Assembly: GCA_049999725.1 (NCBI GenBank)
Contig: JBNGIS010032880.1
Span: forward strand, 1-64,000
DNA: 64,000 nucleotides
Source of the DNA: Haplomitrium mnioides
Lineage: Eukaryota; Marchantiophyta; Haplomitriopsida; Calobryales
Direction of reading: 5' to 3'
Positions 53,853-64,000 of the stretch are shown here, one piece after another. The notes under the pieces are model-generated. The model made no database searches, was not told the DNA's origin, and saw nothing but the letters and a program-made list of their open reading frames with translations. The first letter of the stretch is position 1, and each line of letters begins with the position of its first letter. The position numbers and the translations under genes were made by a program.

Positions 53853-55472
53853 TTAAGGGGGTTCTATTGTGAAGTGGTTAATTCTCAGAACCTTGCGTAT
53901 GCCCATTTGGCGTACACAGGTTTGGATATAAACGTGGATAAGAGATCTACCGCGGAATTCCCTGACAATGAAGACGAAGGTGAGACTGTCACCGCCCTGA
54001 AAGTCATCCGGCGATGTGTGACTGAAGATACCGTCCGTCAGAATCATTCCGTCGAAGACATAGTTTCCGGAGTTGACGAGTTCATTTCTTGGATTTTGCT
54101 GCCCAACTGGGGTATAGTATGCAGCGATGTAAAACTCTCCACGCGCACGATCCCACGCCATCGACAATCCTGTTCCCGATTCTCCTGTACAAACCACTTC
54201 ATACGATTTCATTGCATTGGACACACACACACATTGCTCATACAACACACTCAAGGAACTCACTACTTCGCGTCATTGCATTGCTTACGCGTCATAGTTG
54301 GCACCAACAGTACTCCAAAATATCCTGGCTCCCGTGGCTCCTTTAAATCTATGCCAATCCATCCTTTCGTAGTAACTGAGGCTTTCTGAAACCTGAGTGT
54401 GAGCGGGGAAGTCCTTGGCAGATCCGCCGCACTCACCAAGGGCACCAGCAGACCGGAAACCCTTCCTTCAACTTTGATACCATTAGCATTTGGAGCAGGC
54501 AACGTGGCATCCCGAAAATTCACTTCTGTTGAACCTTGCGTCTCAACATTAAAGATACGTTGTTGTACGCCCAAATCATGCCCTTCGATCACGTTAATAT
54601 TCCAAGTTGCAATTATAGTCGCAAACATGTCAATGAATCTCCTCATGTACTCTTGGTAGTGACCAGAATTGACATTAGGAGGTATCCAAGGTCTGTTCGG
54701 ATCGTTGCCGTCGGGACCACCAGGAGCTCTGCAATAAAGTTGCTCGGGCAGTCGTCTCCGGAGTTCAGTGCGGGGACCGACACTGTTCGCCAGGCAGCAC
54801 GGAAGCATCGATCGAAACACACCCCTAATATGGAACAAAGTCTTCACGCATCTGCACAAGCACACGATGATTTCGTCCTCAGTAAAGTATTGCTGGACAC
54901 GAGAAAGCATGCACAGGTCAAACTCATGTACTTAGCCAAGTACACATTGACTCTCTCTCTCTCTCTCTCTCTCTTTGTTGCTTGAATGCAACTGGTATCA
55001 TCAGCACCAACGCAGGGATTTGGTTGGAGTATGTAACGAACATTGTTGGCCAAGGGTAGAAACGATTATTCACAAATGCCGCCGTGCGGGAACACCACCA
55101 CTCCCAACTTGCACCCCAGGGAATACCGAAGAGAACCATGGAGAACTCGCTTCCACTCTCATCGCACTTTGACCGCTGAACAGGCCCCCAGTAGGGATTG
55201 CAAGACTTGTCGGGGAGATGAAATTCACCCACTTCCCCTCCAAACAATCCACGGTTGTAACAGGCGAAGGGTTTAGGGTACTGCTTCTCGCACGCTTCTC
55301 CCCAGTCTTGCCCATTTGGGATGTTCATAAGCCTGGTCTCGAACGTTCCCAAACCAGGTCCTGCGCAACCGACCTGCGTTGATGTGCCCCAGAAAATGTC
55401 AGAGCCACGTCCGAATGACCACGTAGCAGTCACTACGATCAAGAGCAGCGCTGTGCTGAATTGGAGAATCAT
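53853..55472 (-). CDS. Secreted protein of unknown family (three exons, about 466 aa)
   Basis: I do not recognise this protein. Proposed exons on the minus strand are 55472-55008, 54892-54289 and 54184-53853. Introns obey GT-AG (GTGCTG...GTGTCCAG and GTAAGC...TGTACAG), and phases 0 and 1 join one frame. The chosen start (MILQFSTALLLIVVTATWS) gives a textbook signal peptide; the ATG at 55514 overlaps a TATA box. Exon 1 has six Cys and many Trp/Gly (STQVGCAGPG, GEACEKQYPKPFACYNRG, DKSCNPYWGP, SKCDESG, EWWCSRTAA). Exons 2-3 look like a soluble beta-rich domain (MFATIIATWNINVIEGHDLG, RVSGLLVPLVSAADLPRTSP, GWIGIDLKEPREPGYFGVLL, GEFYIAAYYTPVGQ). No membrane anchor follows. No frame damage. A different exon structure near the 3' end is possible. 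Confidence 0.6.
54951..54974 (+). repeat. (CT)12 microsatellite in intron 1
   Basis: An uninterrupted CT run (GA on the coding strand) lies in the first intron, between donor 55007 and acceptor 54893. Confidence 0.9.
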
Positions 55473-55513
55473 GGTAAAGGTGAATGGGAAAGAACGCGAA
55501 GGGAGAGATTGCA

Positions 55514-55519
55514 TTTATA
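55514..55519 (-). promoter_or_regulatory. TATA box of the secreted-protein gene
   Basis: Minus-strand TATAAATG overlaps the upstream in-frame ATG at 55514. Transcription would normally start about 30 bp downstream, near 55485, leaving the ATG at 55472 as first start codon with a very short leader. Confidence 0.55.
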
Positions 55520-57540
55520 CATGCAGCAGTCGCTCCTTCTCTCTTCCGATCTTTGTCAGCGACGTTGTAAACAATGTTCGTTCGTGTGTGGGAAAAAACT
55601 GTCGGCCGTTTCTATCGCTTAAGACAACAAATAAGTTGGTGATATTTCGGCAAGTATAGGGCAACACTAACATAATATATCCTGAGTCTTCGGAAACAAA
55701 ATTGGTGATGATGACATTCAATGAGCCCATGGAAGCTCCTCAGAAACAGAGAGTGAGGTGACATGAAGCAGCAAAGAGCAAAGGTCTCGAAGCTATGGAA
55801 TGTTGTCCAAAAGTAACAACCAAAGTAGTGTAGCTTTTCAGGCAGGGAGCAGCCTCACGCAGCTTTGACTGAACAAGTGGCTCTAAACGAAAGACCCGGT
55901 CGCATGCTCCTATCAGAAAACACAAGGCTATTCAAGAAAAGGAGCTGCCCACATTTTGGCATGGGTGCTTTCAACGGACGGACCCGATAAATCGCAGCAA
56001 TGGAATGTTGTTAACACATACCAGACAAGTCTATATAAAGAATGCAATGAATTTGTTTCTTTGAATGCGGGTGGAAATTCGGTAATGTTGACTCCTCCAT
56101 TGGCATTGACAAAGAGGCAGAGACGCTTCTGGGTCTTTACGAAAGTAGAAGATGCGTTGAGCGTCAAATTTTCATCTCTTATACAACAAAGAGAGTTCAT
56201 AAGTTATTGTATGCAAAGTGCTCTATTGCAATGTCTCCGCTAACGCATGAGGGATTTGCTTCCTGTGATTTACTTCTATACATGTTCTCTCCGGAGCTTC
56301 TGAAGGCCCAACAAGTAGCGGTAGGTGATCCCTTTTGAAATACGGGTACATGTCTGGCACAACCAGTTCAAATTCCACATGCAACAACAGACGGCTAGGA
56401 AATATTCGAGAGCAGCAGTACAGCCCAGGGCACCAACGATAGTCAATCATCAAGGTTACAAATGCAAATGGATCCGTATGGGTGCGCCTGCCTTTTTCTT
56501 ATTAAAAAGCAGAGACATTAGAGCGATCGATGTCATGCTCTTTAGAAAGTACCTCATGATCATATCTGGCTCTCTATTGCAAGTACGCTTGCCTGCATTC
56601 TTCATGTTTAGGTATGTTGCAATGTCTATTCCTTGGTTTTTCAATGTAACCCACCGTGCTTGTTAAGCAGTCTCTTGCTGCGATTTCGTTCAGTGGGTGC
56701 GGAATGAAGCTCTCTATGTACTTAGAAACTTACTTGGTTAACAAAATCAGCAATTCCACAAATTCTTCTGCTTGATAAGTCGTACTTCGGGTAGTGGTAG
56801 TTGGATTTATTGAGAAAGATATATACAAAGCGACAGGCTGATCCGTGAATCTGTTCAGACAGCCTGGTTACAAATGTGTCTGCCATGTACGTACCATTTT
56901 GTTGAATAAGGTGAGGGGTATCTGGACAACACATTTGGATATTGCAGCAGCCACCGAAGAATTTCTGTTTTGTCTTCTCAAACATAGAGAAACCGTGACC
57001 TGTGGTCCTAGGAACACATCGAAGATGTGCAAGAATAGAATTGCTGAGAAAGGAATGGATCCCAAATCGACCGAGGGCAACAGTGAACCTTGCAAGTACA
57101 ACGCGCGCCAGAGTTCGGGAAAAGAAACAGTAGTTTGATAGATCCACTCGTTGTACGACACGTGGCGTTGCTCCTTTTAATCGTGAAAGAGTCCTACTTG
57201 TGACATGTGGCACTGCCCAACTCATCTTCGTTTTGGGTGAATTCCAAAGCGATTTGGGAATTTGTGGAAAATGAATACAAAGATTATGCAATCTTTTCCT
57301 TTAGAAACGCTGCCGGCTATGGAGTTAAGTGCCACCCCTTTCCTCCACCTTCATTTTGCATGCTCATTCTGCTTCCTCTGAGGGATCTATGTCCCCTTCC
57401 AATCGATGAAGTTGAAGGATGAGAGCCAAACAACACAACGGAGGCTTCTTACTTCCTCCTCATTCTCATCGCAGAACGTACTGCTGTCTCGCTGCATGGC
57501 ATGCATTCAACTCTGCCTCATAGTGCCTGTACTTTCACCC
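55520..57540. other. Low-repeat sequence with no assigned gene
   Basis: No transposon domain or LTR matches here. Several moderate open frames exist on both strands (minus 56722-57291, minus 55928-56200, plus 56325-56666, plus 55956-56243), but none shows a known domain, conserved pattern or convincing splice chain. The minus frame 56722-57291 is the longest (189 codons), and its second half contains a Cys-rich GGCCNIQMCC segment. This may be promoter and spacer for the flanking genes or an unrecognised gene. Confidence 0.4.
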
Positions 57541-58068
57541 TCAAGTGGACGAGACCTCCCTGGTCCGCCTTACTTTTGGTTTTACGCATTTCGTGGCCTC
57601 TTCATTGACCCGTTCCACTGCTTTCCATACAGATGAAATCAAATCTGCTGTGCTCCTACAATCTGAGCTCCCAAATTCCTTCAATGTTTGTCCAACCGCA
57701 TCCAGCGACTCTTCAGCCACAACAGTGTGGCTTTCTAGTGGAAGCGGAAAATCTTTCACATGTGCGGCAACTTTTGCTACAATACCTGTTTCCCTCTTCG
57801 GACCTACACCAAACGTATGCGAGTCCAGTTGATACGCTTGCAGTACTTCTCCACATTTCCAAGCAAACGTCCTCACAACACTTCCGCTGTTCCATCCACT
57901 GGCACTGCTTTCTCCTTTGCTACCTTCCACCGGAGACGGAGGAGAACCACTTCCAGCATCTCTGAACAAACCAGAGCTACAGCAATATATTTTGCAAACT
58001 AGTCCCCGTTCCTCTGCCAACAAACACAACACTACCCTCAAATTTCTCTGCTGACACCTCCACGCCAA
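57541..58068 (-). CDS. Possible hypothetical protein or exon (175 aa)
   Basis: A minus-strand frame begins MAWRCQQRNLRVVLCLLAEE. It contains a Ser/Gly/Pro-rich part and then an amphipathic acidic part (VAAHVKDFPLPLESHTVVAE, ESLDAVGQTLKEFGSSDCRS, LISSVWKAVERVNEEATKCV). A good splice donor (CCAAAA|GTAAGG) lies near its end at about 57574, so it may be one exon of a longer gene. A plus-strand frame overlaps it (57545-57832). No family recognised; it could be chance. Confidence 0.3.
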   Translation of the reverse strand: MAWRCQQRNLRVVLCLLAEERGLVCKIYCCSSGLFRDAGSGSPPSPVEGSKGESSASGWNSGSVVRTFAWKCGEVLQAYQLDSHTFGVGPKRETGIVAKVAAHVKDFPLPLESHTVVAEESLDAVGQTLKEFGSSDCRSTADLISSVWKAVERVNEEATKCVKPKVRRTREVSST

Positions 58069-58602
58069 AAGCTTGCACTGTCAACATAAATCCATTTGTG
58101 ATATCTCTTCACATGGGCAACATAAATCCATGTCTGATATCTCCCGTGGACCCATGCCTGTAGACAACAATTGGTCAAACGTTCTAAATCCCCACTGCAG
58201 ACAACAGGCGCTCCCACTTTTCTAAATCACCACTGTAGACAACAATTGGTGGACATGTTTCCAATTCACTACTCCTGACAACAATTCCAAAACAAATACA
58301 AAGCAAACTAGTTTGTTGGAGTCTTTTCATTCTCTCCTCCTTTTCCTCCCTTGCCCCACCCGGCCTTTCTGAGGGAGATTTTGGGTAGGTTCTATTGGTA
58401 GCAGGTAGATTGGGAGGCTTTGCCAAAGGACAGCTCAGAAAAAAGGGAAATTGGGAAAAGATTTGGCAGTTGGCAAAGCAGATCTCAGAAGAGAAGATGG
58501 GAACTCTACTTGGCAAGGGGTAAGAGAAATTCACTCATCTATCCCCAAATAGTCTTACAAAAGTAGAATGAGGGATTGGGAGGTGTTATAAGACACCTCT
58601 TT
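58069..58602. other. Spacer with small imperfect repeats
   Basis: A near-tandem pair around CAACATAAATCCAT (58083 and 58121) and several GACAACAATTGG copies (58164-58280). No gene was recognised. Confidence 0.5.
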
Positions 58603-59585
58603 GGCATTCTCATATGAGTCTTCTCCTCTTCTAATTGGATGATCTTTTCCAATCTTCATGTGAGTCAACTCCTCTTCTAATTGGATGATCTTTTCGCATC
58701 TTCATGTGAGTCAACTCTTCTAATTGGATGATCTTTTCGCATCTTCATGTGAGTCAACTCCTCTTCTAATTGGATCATCTTTTAGCATCTTCATGTGCGT
58801 CAACTCCTCTTCTAATTGGATGATCTGTTCGCATCTTTATGTGAGTCAACTCCTCTTCTAATTGGATGATCTTTTCACATCTTCCTATGAGTCAACTCCT
58901 CTTCTAATTGGATGATCTCTTCGCATCTTCATGTGAGTCAACTCCTCTTCTAATTGGATGATCTCTTCGCATCTTCATGTAAGTCAACTCCTCTTCTAAT
59001 TGGATGATCTGTTTGCATCTTCATGTGAGTCAACTCCTCTTCTAATTGGATGATCTGTTCGNNNNNNNNNNGCATCTTCATGTGAGTCAACTCCTCTTCT
59101 AATTGGATGATCTGTTCGCATCTTCATGTGAGTCAACTCCTCTTCTAATTGGATGATATGTTCGCATCTTCATGTGAGTTAACTCCTCTTCTAATTGGAT
59201 GATCTTTTCGCATCTTCATGTGAGTCAACTCTTCTAATTGGATGATCTTTTCGCATCTTCATGTGAGTCAACTCCTCTTCTAATTGGATGATCTTTTAGC
59301 ATCTTCATGTGAGTCAACTCCTCTTCTTATTGGATGATCACTTCGCATCTTCATGTGAGTCAACTCCTCTTCTAATTGGATGATCTTTTCACATCTTCAT
59401 GTGAGTCAACTACTCTTCTAATTGGATGATCTCTTCGCATCTTCATGTGAGTCAACTCCTCTTCTAATTGGATGATCTCTTCGCATCTTCATGTGAGTCA
59501 ACTCCTCTTCTAATTGGATGATCTGTTTGCATCTTCATGTGAGTCAACTCCTCTTGTAATTGGATCATCTGTTCGTATCTTCATG
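58603..59585 (+). repeat. 46-bp minisatellite, about 21 units
   Basis: The unit reads GCATCTTCATGTGAGTCAAC, then TCCTCTTCTAATTGG, then ATGATCTTTTC. A few units lack three bases (43 bp), and one is broken by a 10-N gap. It ends abruptly within a unit at 59585, where LTR-2 begins. The array does not resume inside the window. Confidence 0.95.
59062..59071. other. Assembly gap (10 N) inside the 46-bp array
   Basis: Ten N in a tandem array; unit count is uncertain. Confidence 0.95.
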
Positions 59586-62500
59586 TGTGAGAGCATAGTT
59601 ACTGACAAAAGGTCAGAAACAGCTTGAAGGAGGTCTATTCTGAGCAGTGGAGTGAGAGGGAAGTAGTGAAGCTTCAGTTTTGTGTTTAATGAGTGTAAAG
59701 TGTAAAAATATGTAAATAAGTATTGGTGAGGAAATTTTGGGATGTAGTTGGAAAGGAGAGAAGGCTAGGTAATAAGGAAGTTGATTTCTTTTTCAGTGAA
59801 GAAGAAGAAAAAGGAAAAATATATTTTTGTTGTAAAACTAATCTAGGAGTTGAGGGCCAGCGAGCCCCTATCAAGCTACATGTGTGTTGATGGACAGCTT
59901 GCCCAGGAGCCAGTGGAAGTGCATTGGAGGACAAGCTGCCTTTTGTGCCCTGAACTAGATCCGTCTAGGGGCAGGAAAATAAGCGGTGGCCTTACACCCC
60001 TGTGGGGCTGCCTCTCGAAAGTCTCTGCTGCGACCACCCAGGAAGAAGCCGTGAACGATCGACTGTGGTGTTTGAGGAATTTGATGTGAAGAATTAATCT
60101 ATGTGGAGTTCGAAAGGAAAAGGGAGGATCGATTTGTAAGAAGGCTCCTCTGTGATTTGTCGGATTGATGAGATTGATTGGTAGGAAGGAAAGATTTTCT
60201 TCTCTGAGGAAGAAATGTGAAGAATGATGGGATCTGTATATGAATGAAGAGGAAGGCTGCGATCAGATTGTGTGTTCAAAAAGGATGCTAAAAAGTGAAG
60301 GCTGCAGACTGCGCTGAAGGCTCATGCGATGGAGAAGAAGGTCATGTCCTATCAGTGGAAGAAGAATTTCGAATATGAATGCAAGGAGATATCTGTGCGA
60401 AGATGAAATCTGCGATGAAAGAGCGATGACTTGGATATGGTATCTGCGCGTGGGGATGAATTAGAAAGATTGAAGAGAGGGATTCGATCGCGGAGAATCT
60501 GAAGAATCCGAAGAATCTGAAGAGTCAGTTGTCCGCGAGGAGTCCGATCCGAAGAATGTAGCAGAATTAAACCTTCCTAAGTGGGGAGGACTGGTTAAAC
60601 TGGATCCGAAGCGGGGAAGGATTAAGCGGCCAAAATGGTGATATGTAGACGATTTGGACTGAAGAAAAGGATGATCTTGACAGTTTGAACTGGTCTTCCG
60701 GATGATCTGAGAAAGTTTGAAATGGATTTATGGGAGTTATTGTTCTTACATCGAACTTTTCTACGAGTGACTAAGGGGAGTATTACCTGAATGGCAAAAG
60801 GATGATAAATAGACTATCCAGACTGAAGGGAAGTAACTGTGAAAGTTCGAATCGGACGGGGTGAAAGTTCGAATTTGGCCAGAGATTGAAAGTTCGAAAA
60901 GGGTAGGGATTTGAGAGGCGAAAGTTCGACCGGATGGTTCAAAAAATTCGAAGATCTGTTCCTTACCGAGAACACGAATGAGAGCATGTCGTGGCTGAGC
61001 TATTGATCGAACAAGAACAGAGGGAAGAATGCCCCTGGTGAGAAAATCAATCAAACAACAAGAGCTGTGCTGCATGAACGATCAAACAGGGAAGTTCTTT
61101 GTGTTGATGGGCAATCGAACAAGAAGAAGCAATCGAAATGCCGCGGCAGGAGGAGGAATCGGACAGGTGAAGGCTCGCTGCGCTGGAACAATCTAACGCA
61201 GGGGGAAAACTTGTCGTTGTGCTGGAGAATTGAGCAGAACAGAGGAGCTCTACGTACTGGTGAAGCAATCGAATGAAGACTCGCTGTGCTGGAAAAGGAA
61301 AACGGGATGAAGACTCTTCGGGCTGGAATTCATCGTCGAAGTGTTCTGTTGAGGTAAGGTAATGTGAAGAGTGTTTCTGCGAGGGATCGAATTGAAGGAC
61401 TGCTGCGAGGTGGAAATCGATCAGGCCAGCGACGGAAGCAATGGACAGAATCAAATGCTGTACTGGGATCTGATTTCGAACGACGAAGAATGAAGGGCGA
61501 CCTGATCTGAATGCAGGATTCCAAATTATTGAAGAGCTTTACGGATTGAAGGGAGGAATGGTTATGCGTAAGAGCTCGATGCGGGTAAATGTTGAGGAAA
61601 ATGTTGAGTGAAGATTGATCGGCTGTGAGGTAGTGATCGATCGACGGAATTGGTGTTGTAATCGGAAGGAATTGAAGGTTAAAAAGGAATGAGAAAGAAT
61701 TGGAAGCAAAGGATCCGTGGTCCGTGAAGGGTCCGTGAGTCCGAAGAAGGCTTCGGAACTCCACCTTCCGATGTGGGGAGCCCTAGTTAAGGGGGTTCCG
61801 ATTTGCTTTACGAAGTGGGAGACCCCAGTTAAAAGGGTTTCCGTCAAGTGTCCGAACTGGGGATCCGAAGTGGAATCCTCTGTTAACATGGTTCCGAGTC
61901 GAGATCCGAAGTGGGGGGGACCGGTTAGGAAGGTCGCTTTCCGAGGGGTTCGACGGGCTCGAAGTTGGTGAAATGGCGATGGAGCGAAGTGGTGATATCT
62001 GAAACGACGACTTATTAGTGTTTTGTGCAGCAAAGGAAAGGTGAGTGAGGAGAGAAGTTAAATGGCGAATCGGTGATTTATTGTTGTTTCAATAATTGAA
62101 GGAAACTGAAACGGTCAGAAAGATCAAAACGCCTTCTATGTAACTAAAGGGTTGAAAATTAGTATAAGGACTAATGTGAGTAGTTAGTTCTTATTGTGAG
62201 CGAAGAGCATGTAGACTAGTTAGATGTGTTATTTAGTTTAAGAACCACCTGTGAGTGGTTAGTTCTTATTAGAAGCCTACTGAGAAAAAGTTAAGTCTCT
62301 CAGGGTAGATGTAAAATATGTAAAGTCTTGATTGATCTGTTAGTTTTAGGAGAACAGAGCAGAGGGTATAAACCTGATGGCGAGCCCTTGTTCTGTGGTT
62401 AGTCTCATTGTACATGTGTGCTTCAAGAAATATACAGAGAATTCATGTCTGTGAGGTCCCCTGCTCAAGTTGTTTATTGCAGATTCATGAGGAGCAGTTT

Positions 62501-62640
62501 TGAGGAAGGAACAAGGATTTGGAGTTAGAGTTGGTTGGTGAATGTTCTGCAGGTTTTCAGTCGAAGAAAGCAGTGAGGTAGCATTAGAGGAGTGCATGTC
62601 AGGAGTTGCCTGAGTGTGTCCTACTGGTGGGCCTGGGTTC
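59586..62640 (+). mobile_element. Long LTR, family L (LTR-2), end uncertain
   Basis: It starts TGTGAGAGCATAGTTACTGACA and is collinear with LTR-1 (1-599, opposite strand) over about 600 bp. It contains a cluster of GAAGTGGGG...GTTCCG motifs (61740-61950) and repeated AATCTGAAGAATCCGAAG (60495-60530). Near 62355 GGGTATAAACC and 62400-62440 look like the U3-R region. The 3' edge and any primer site could not be fixed; 62640 is a rough limit. The candidate target sequence on the left is TCATG (59581-59585). Open frames here are not recognisable proteins. Confidence 0.55.
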
Positions 62641-63470
62641 TGAGTTCTAGATTGTGGTCTGTGGGAGGTTTAGTGACAAAATCAGTTCTGCTTTGAATTC
62701 TGTTCTGTTCTATGTGTTAATTCTTAAGGAGAGAACCTTCTATAGTCAATCAGTCAGTGGATACTGGTTGGTGGGTTGCAGTAGAGCAAGGAGTGTTCAC
62801 TATTGTATGTGCATATGGAATAGGTGGTTATTTCAACAAGCAAACAGAGTGATTGGTGGTTGGAGGAATAGCGAGTGGATGTGAGATCAGGAGGGTCGTT
62901 CCATAGCTGAGTTCTCAACATCAAGCTTTGGGGTACATTGAGTTGGAGTGGCCTGAGTATCCAGTTTGAGGAAAGTCAGGTGGTGTAATGTAGGTAGGCA
63001 CTGGAGCGTTGGTCTGAGATATCCTTGCAAGTTGGGTAACTGGTTGCATGTGAACATCTCTGCGTCAACTCAAGTTTAAATTCAGCCTATACATCAGCTT
63101 TCTTGTCCTAAAAGTGTCAGTCATACAGTTTGAGTAACTCTTGGCTGTTGTTTTGTGTTAGTGAGTAGTAGAAGTATTTGTGGGTTTTTGTCGAGTAAAG
63201 GTTGTCAGGCCTAGAGTGGAGAGCAGTCCATCTCTAAACTGATAGAGTGCAATTTCAGAACTCTCTAAAGAATCTGGAAAGTCGGTAAAAGTGGTTCAAG
63301 AGCGGATTTCTATATAGATCTTGCGCGGTTCGATCTTTGGTTGTTCTTTTCGGGGTTGGAGTGCTACTGCTATGCTACGATAAGTATATACATAAAAATA
63401 TATATACACCTCAAGAGCAAATACTAGAAATTAGATCCCTGGCAACGGCACCAGGAAACCATATCGTAGC
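62641..63470. other. Unassigned TG-rich stretch ending in a primer-site-like sequence
   Basis: There is no gene in this stretch. At its right end the minus strand reads TGGTGCCGTTGCCAGGGATC (63456-63437), close to TGGCGCCGTTGCCGGGGAT, which follows the LTR in many plant gypsy elements. This suggests a fragment of a minus-strand gypsy leader. ATCGTAGC and its inverse GCTACGAT flank it (63464-63471 and 63375-63382). Confidence 0.35.
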
Positions 63471-64000
63471 CTAATAACTCTTTTTGCCAAAATACGGTCT
63501 ACTTCAAATTCTTTATCATCATCAAGAACAATGGCCGGAGGTGGAAGTTGAGCACGATTTAGAAAAGAAGATGGACTAGGAACAAAAGGCTTAAGTTTAG
63601 ACGCATAGAACACAAGATGAATCTTCATATAAAGAGGAAGATCAAGTTTAAAAGCAACATGAGAAACAACCTGAGAAACAGAGAAAGGACCAATCCAAGC
63701 AGGAGATAACTTACAAACTTGAGTATCTAAAGACAATGGAAGATCATGAGTGGATAACATAACTTGGTCATCTAAAACATAAGAGCAATCATGATGACAG
63801 TTATCGGCATATTGTTTTTGCCGATTTTGAGCAACAGTAAGATGGTTGCGAGCATCTTGCAAGGAAGAAGATAAACGAGACAAAAAAGTAGAAATACTTG
63901 GAACATAAGAACAAGTAGGAGAAAGTAAACCATCGGGAACAAGAGGATGCTGATCCGAATTAAGAAAGAAAGGAGAAAACACAATAGTTGCTTGTTTAGA
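63471..64000 (-). pseudogene. Second chromovirus copy: integrase C-terminus, truncated in the chromodomain
   Basis: On the minus strand it matches 47607-48120: SPTCSYVPSISTFLSRLSSS, LTVAQNRQKQYADNCHHDCS, LSTHDLPLSLDTQVCKLSPA, WIGPFSVSQVVSHVAFKLDL, then KEFEVDRILAKRVI. There homology stops, in the middle of the chromodomain, and unrelated sequence continues the frame to 63431. The 530 bp are open on the minus strand apart from this truncation. The remainder of the element lies beyond the right edge. Confidence 0.85.

Noticed and set aside
56722-57291. 189-codon minus-strand frame considered as a gene
   Set aside because: No known domain, overlapping frames of similar length on both strands, and no convincing splice links; kept only as a note in the spacer entry.
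58603-59585. 46-bp array considered as a CRISPR-like array
   Set aside because: There are no unique spacers; the whole unit repeats directly and the DNA is plant nuclear.
59850-60089. Frame similar between 59850-60089 and the minus strand of 177-362, suggesting a small conserved protein
   Set aside because: Both lie in the same part of a repeated LTR, so similarity follows from DNA homology; no start context, domain or excess of silent changes could be shown.
177-60089. Family-L sequence in opposite orientation at both ends, suggesting one giant inverted-repeat element spanning the window
   Set aside because: The sequence between consists of unrelated elements with their own target duplications, and the two copies have separate insertion contexts (gypsy A and the 46-bp array).
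63300-63345. GGTTCGATC near 63330 considered as the B box of a tRNA or SINE
   Set aside because: No A box at proper spacing, no cloverleaf and no poly-A tail could be found.

Overview
The window reads as nuclear DNA of a land plant with a repeat-rich genome. About nine tenths of it is LTR retrotransposon sequence, nested several layers deep: Ty3/gypsy elements with very long LTRs, a gypsy chromovirus with a chromodomain, and three Ty1/copia lineages. Primer-binding sites complementary to initiator tRNA-Met, 5-bp target-site duplications and chromodomain integrase are all plant-typical. I cannot name the species. I see no bacterial, viral or organellar genes, no tRNA or rRNA gene and no CRISPR.

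Layout. 1-599: start of a long LTR (family L, minus strand), inserted into gypsy element A. 600-9250: gypsy A, decayed, plus strand, with a 1.18-kb solo-LTR-like insertion in its integrase and a 3-kb 3' LTR. 9254-14384: decayed copia element (copia-1). 14821-15671: reverse transcriptase of a fossil copia element (copia-0). 15672-27008: complete but decayed gypsy B (2.7-kb LTRs, duplication AAACT). 27014-27079: copia-0 continues. 27080-52377: a compound, gag-only long-LTR element (R) holding three LTR copies. It is itself interrupted by a young intact copia element (33313-38207, duplication GTTTG), a 3.5-kb solo LTR (43390-46866, duplication AGCAT) and a chromovirus (47060-52202). From 52378 copia-0 resumes with its RNase H.

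53.8-58.6 kb is the only stretch that looks like host sequence. It carries one credible host gene: a three-exon minus-strand gene for a secreted protein of about 466 residues that I do not recognise. A second, weaker minus-strand open frame lies at 57.5-58.1 kb. A 46-bp minisatellite (58.6-59.6 kb) follows. It is broken by a second family-L LTR (59586 onward), and the window ends in a second, truncated chromovirus copy on the minus strand.

The most informative result is the nesting. One fossil copia pol frame can be followed through 38 kb as RT (14.8-15.7 kb), a 22-codon piece (27.01-27.08 kb) and RNase H (52.4-52.9 kb). The breaks coincide with the target-site duplications of gypsy B and element R. 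This gives an internal order: copia-0 first, then gypsy B and R, then the insertions inside R. The copia at 33-38 kb is the youngest dated piece, with 2 differences between its 247-bp LTRs and an uninterrupted 1433-codon polyprotein. I found nothing that amounts to a new multigene system; the best candidates for new biology are the unknown secreted-protein gene and the gag-only compound element R.
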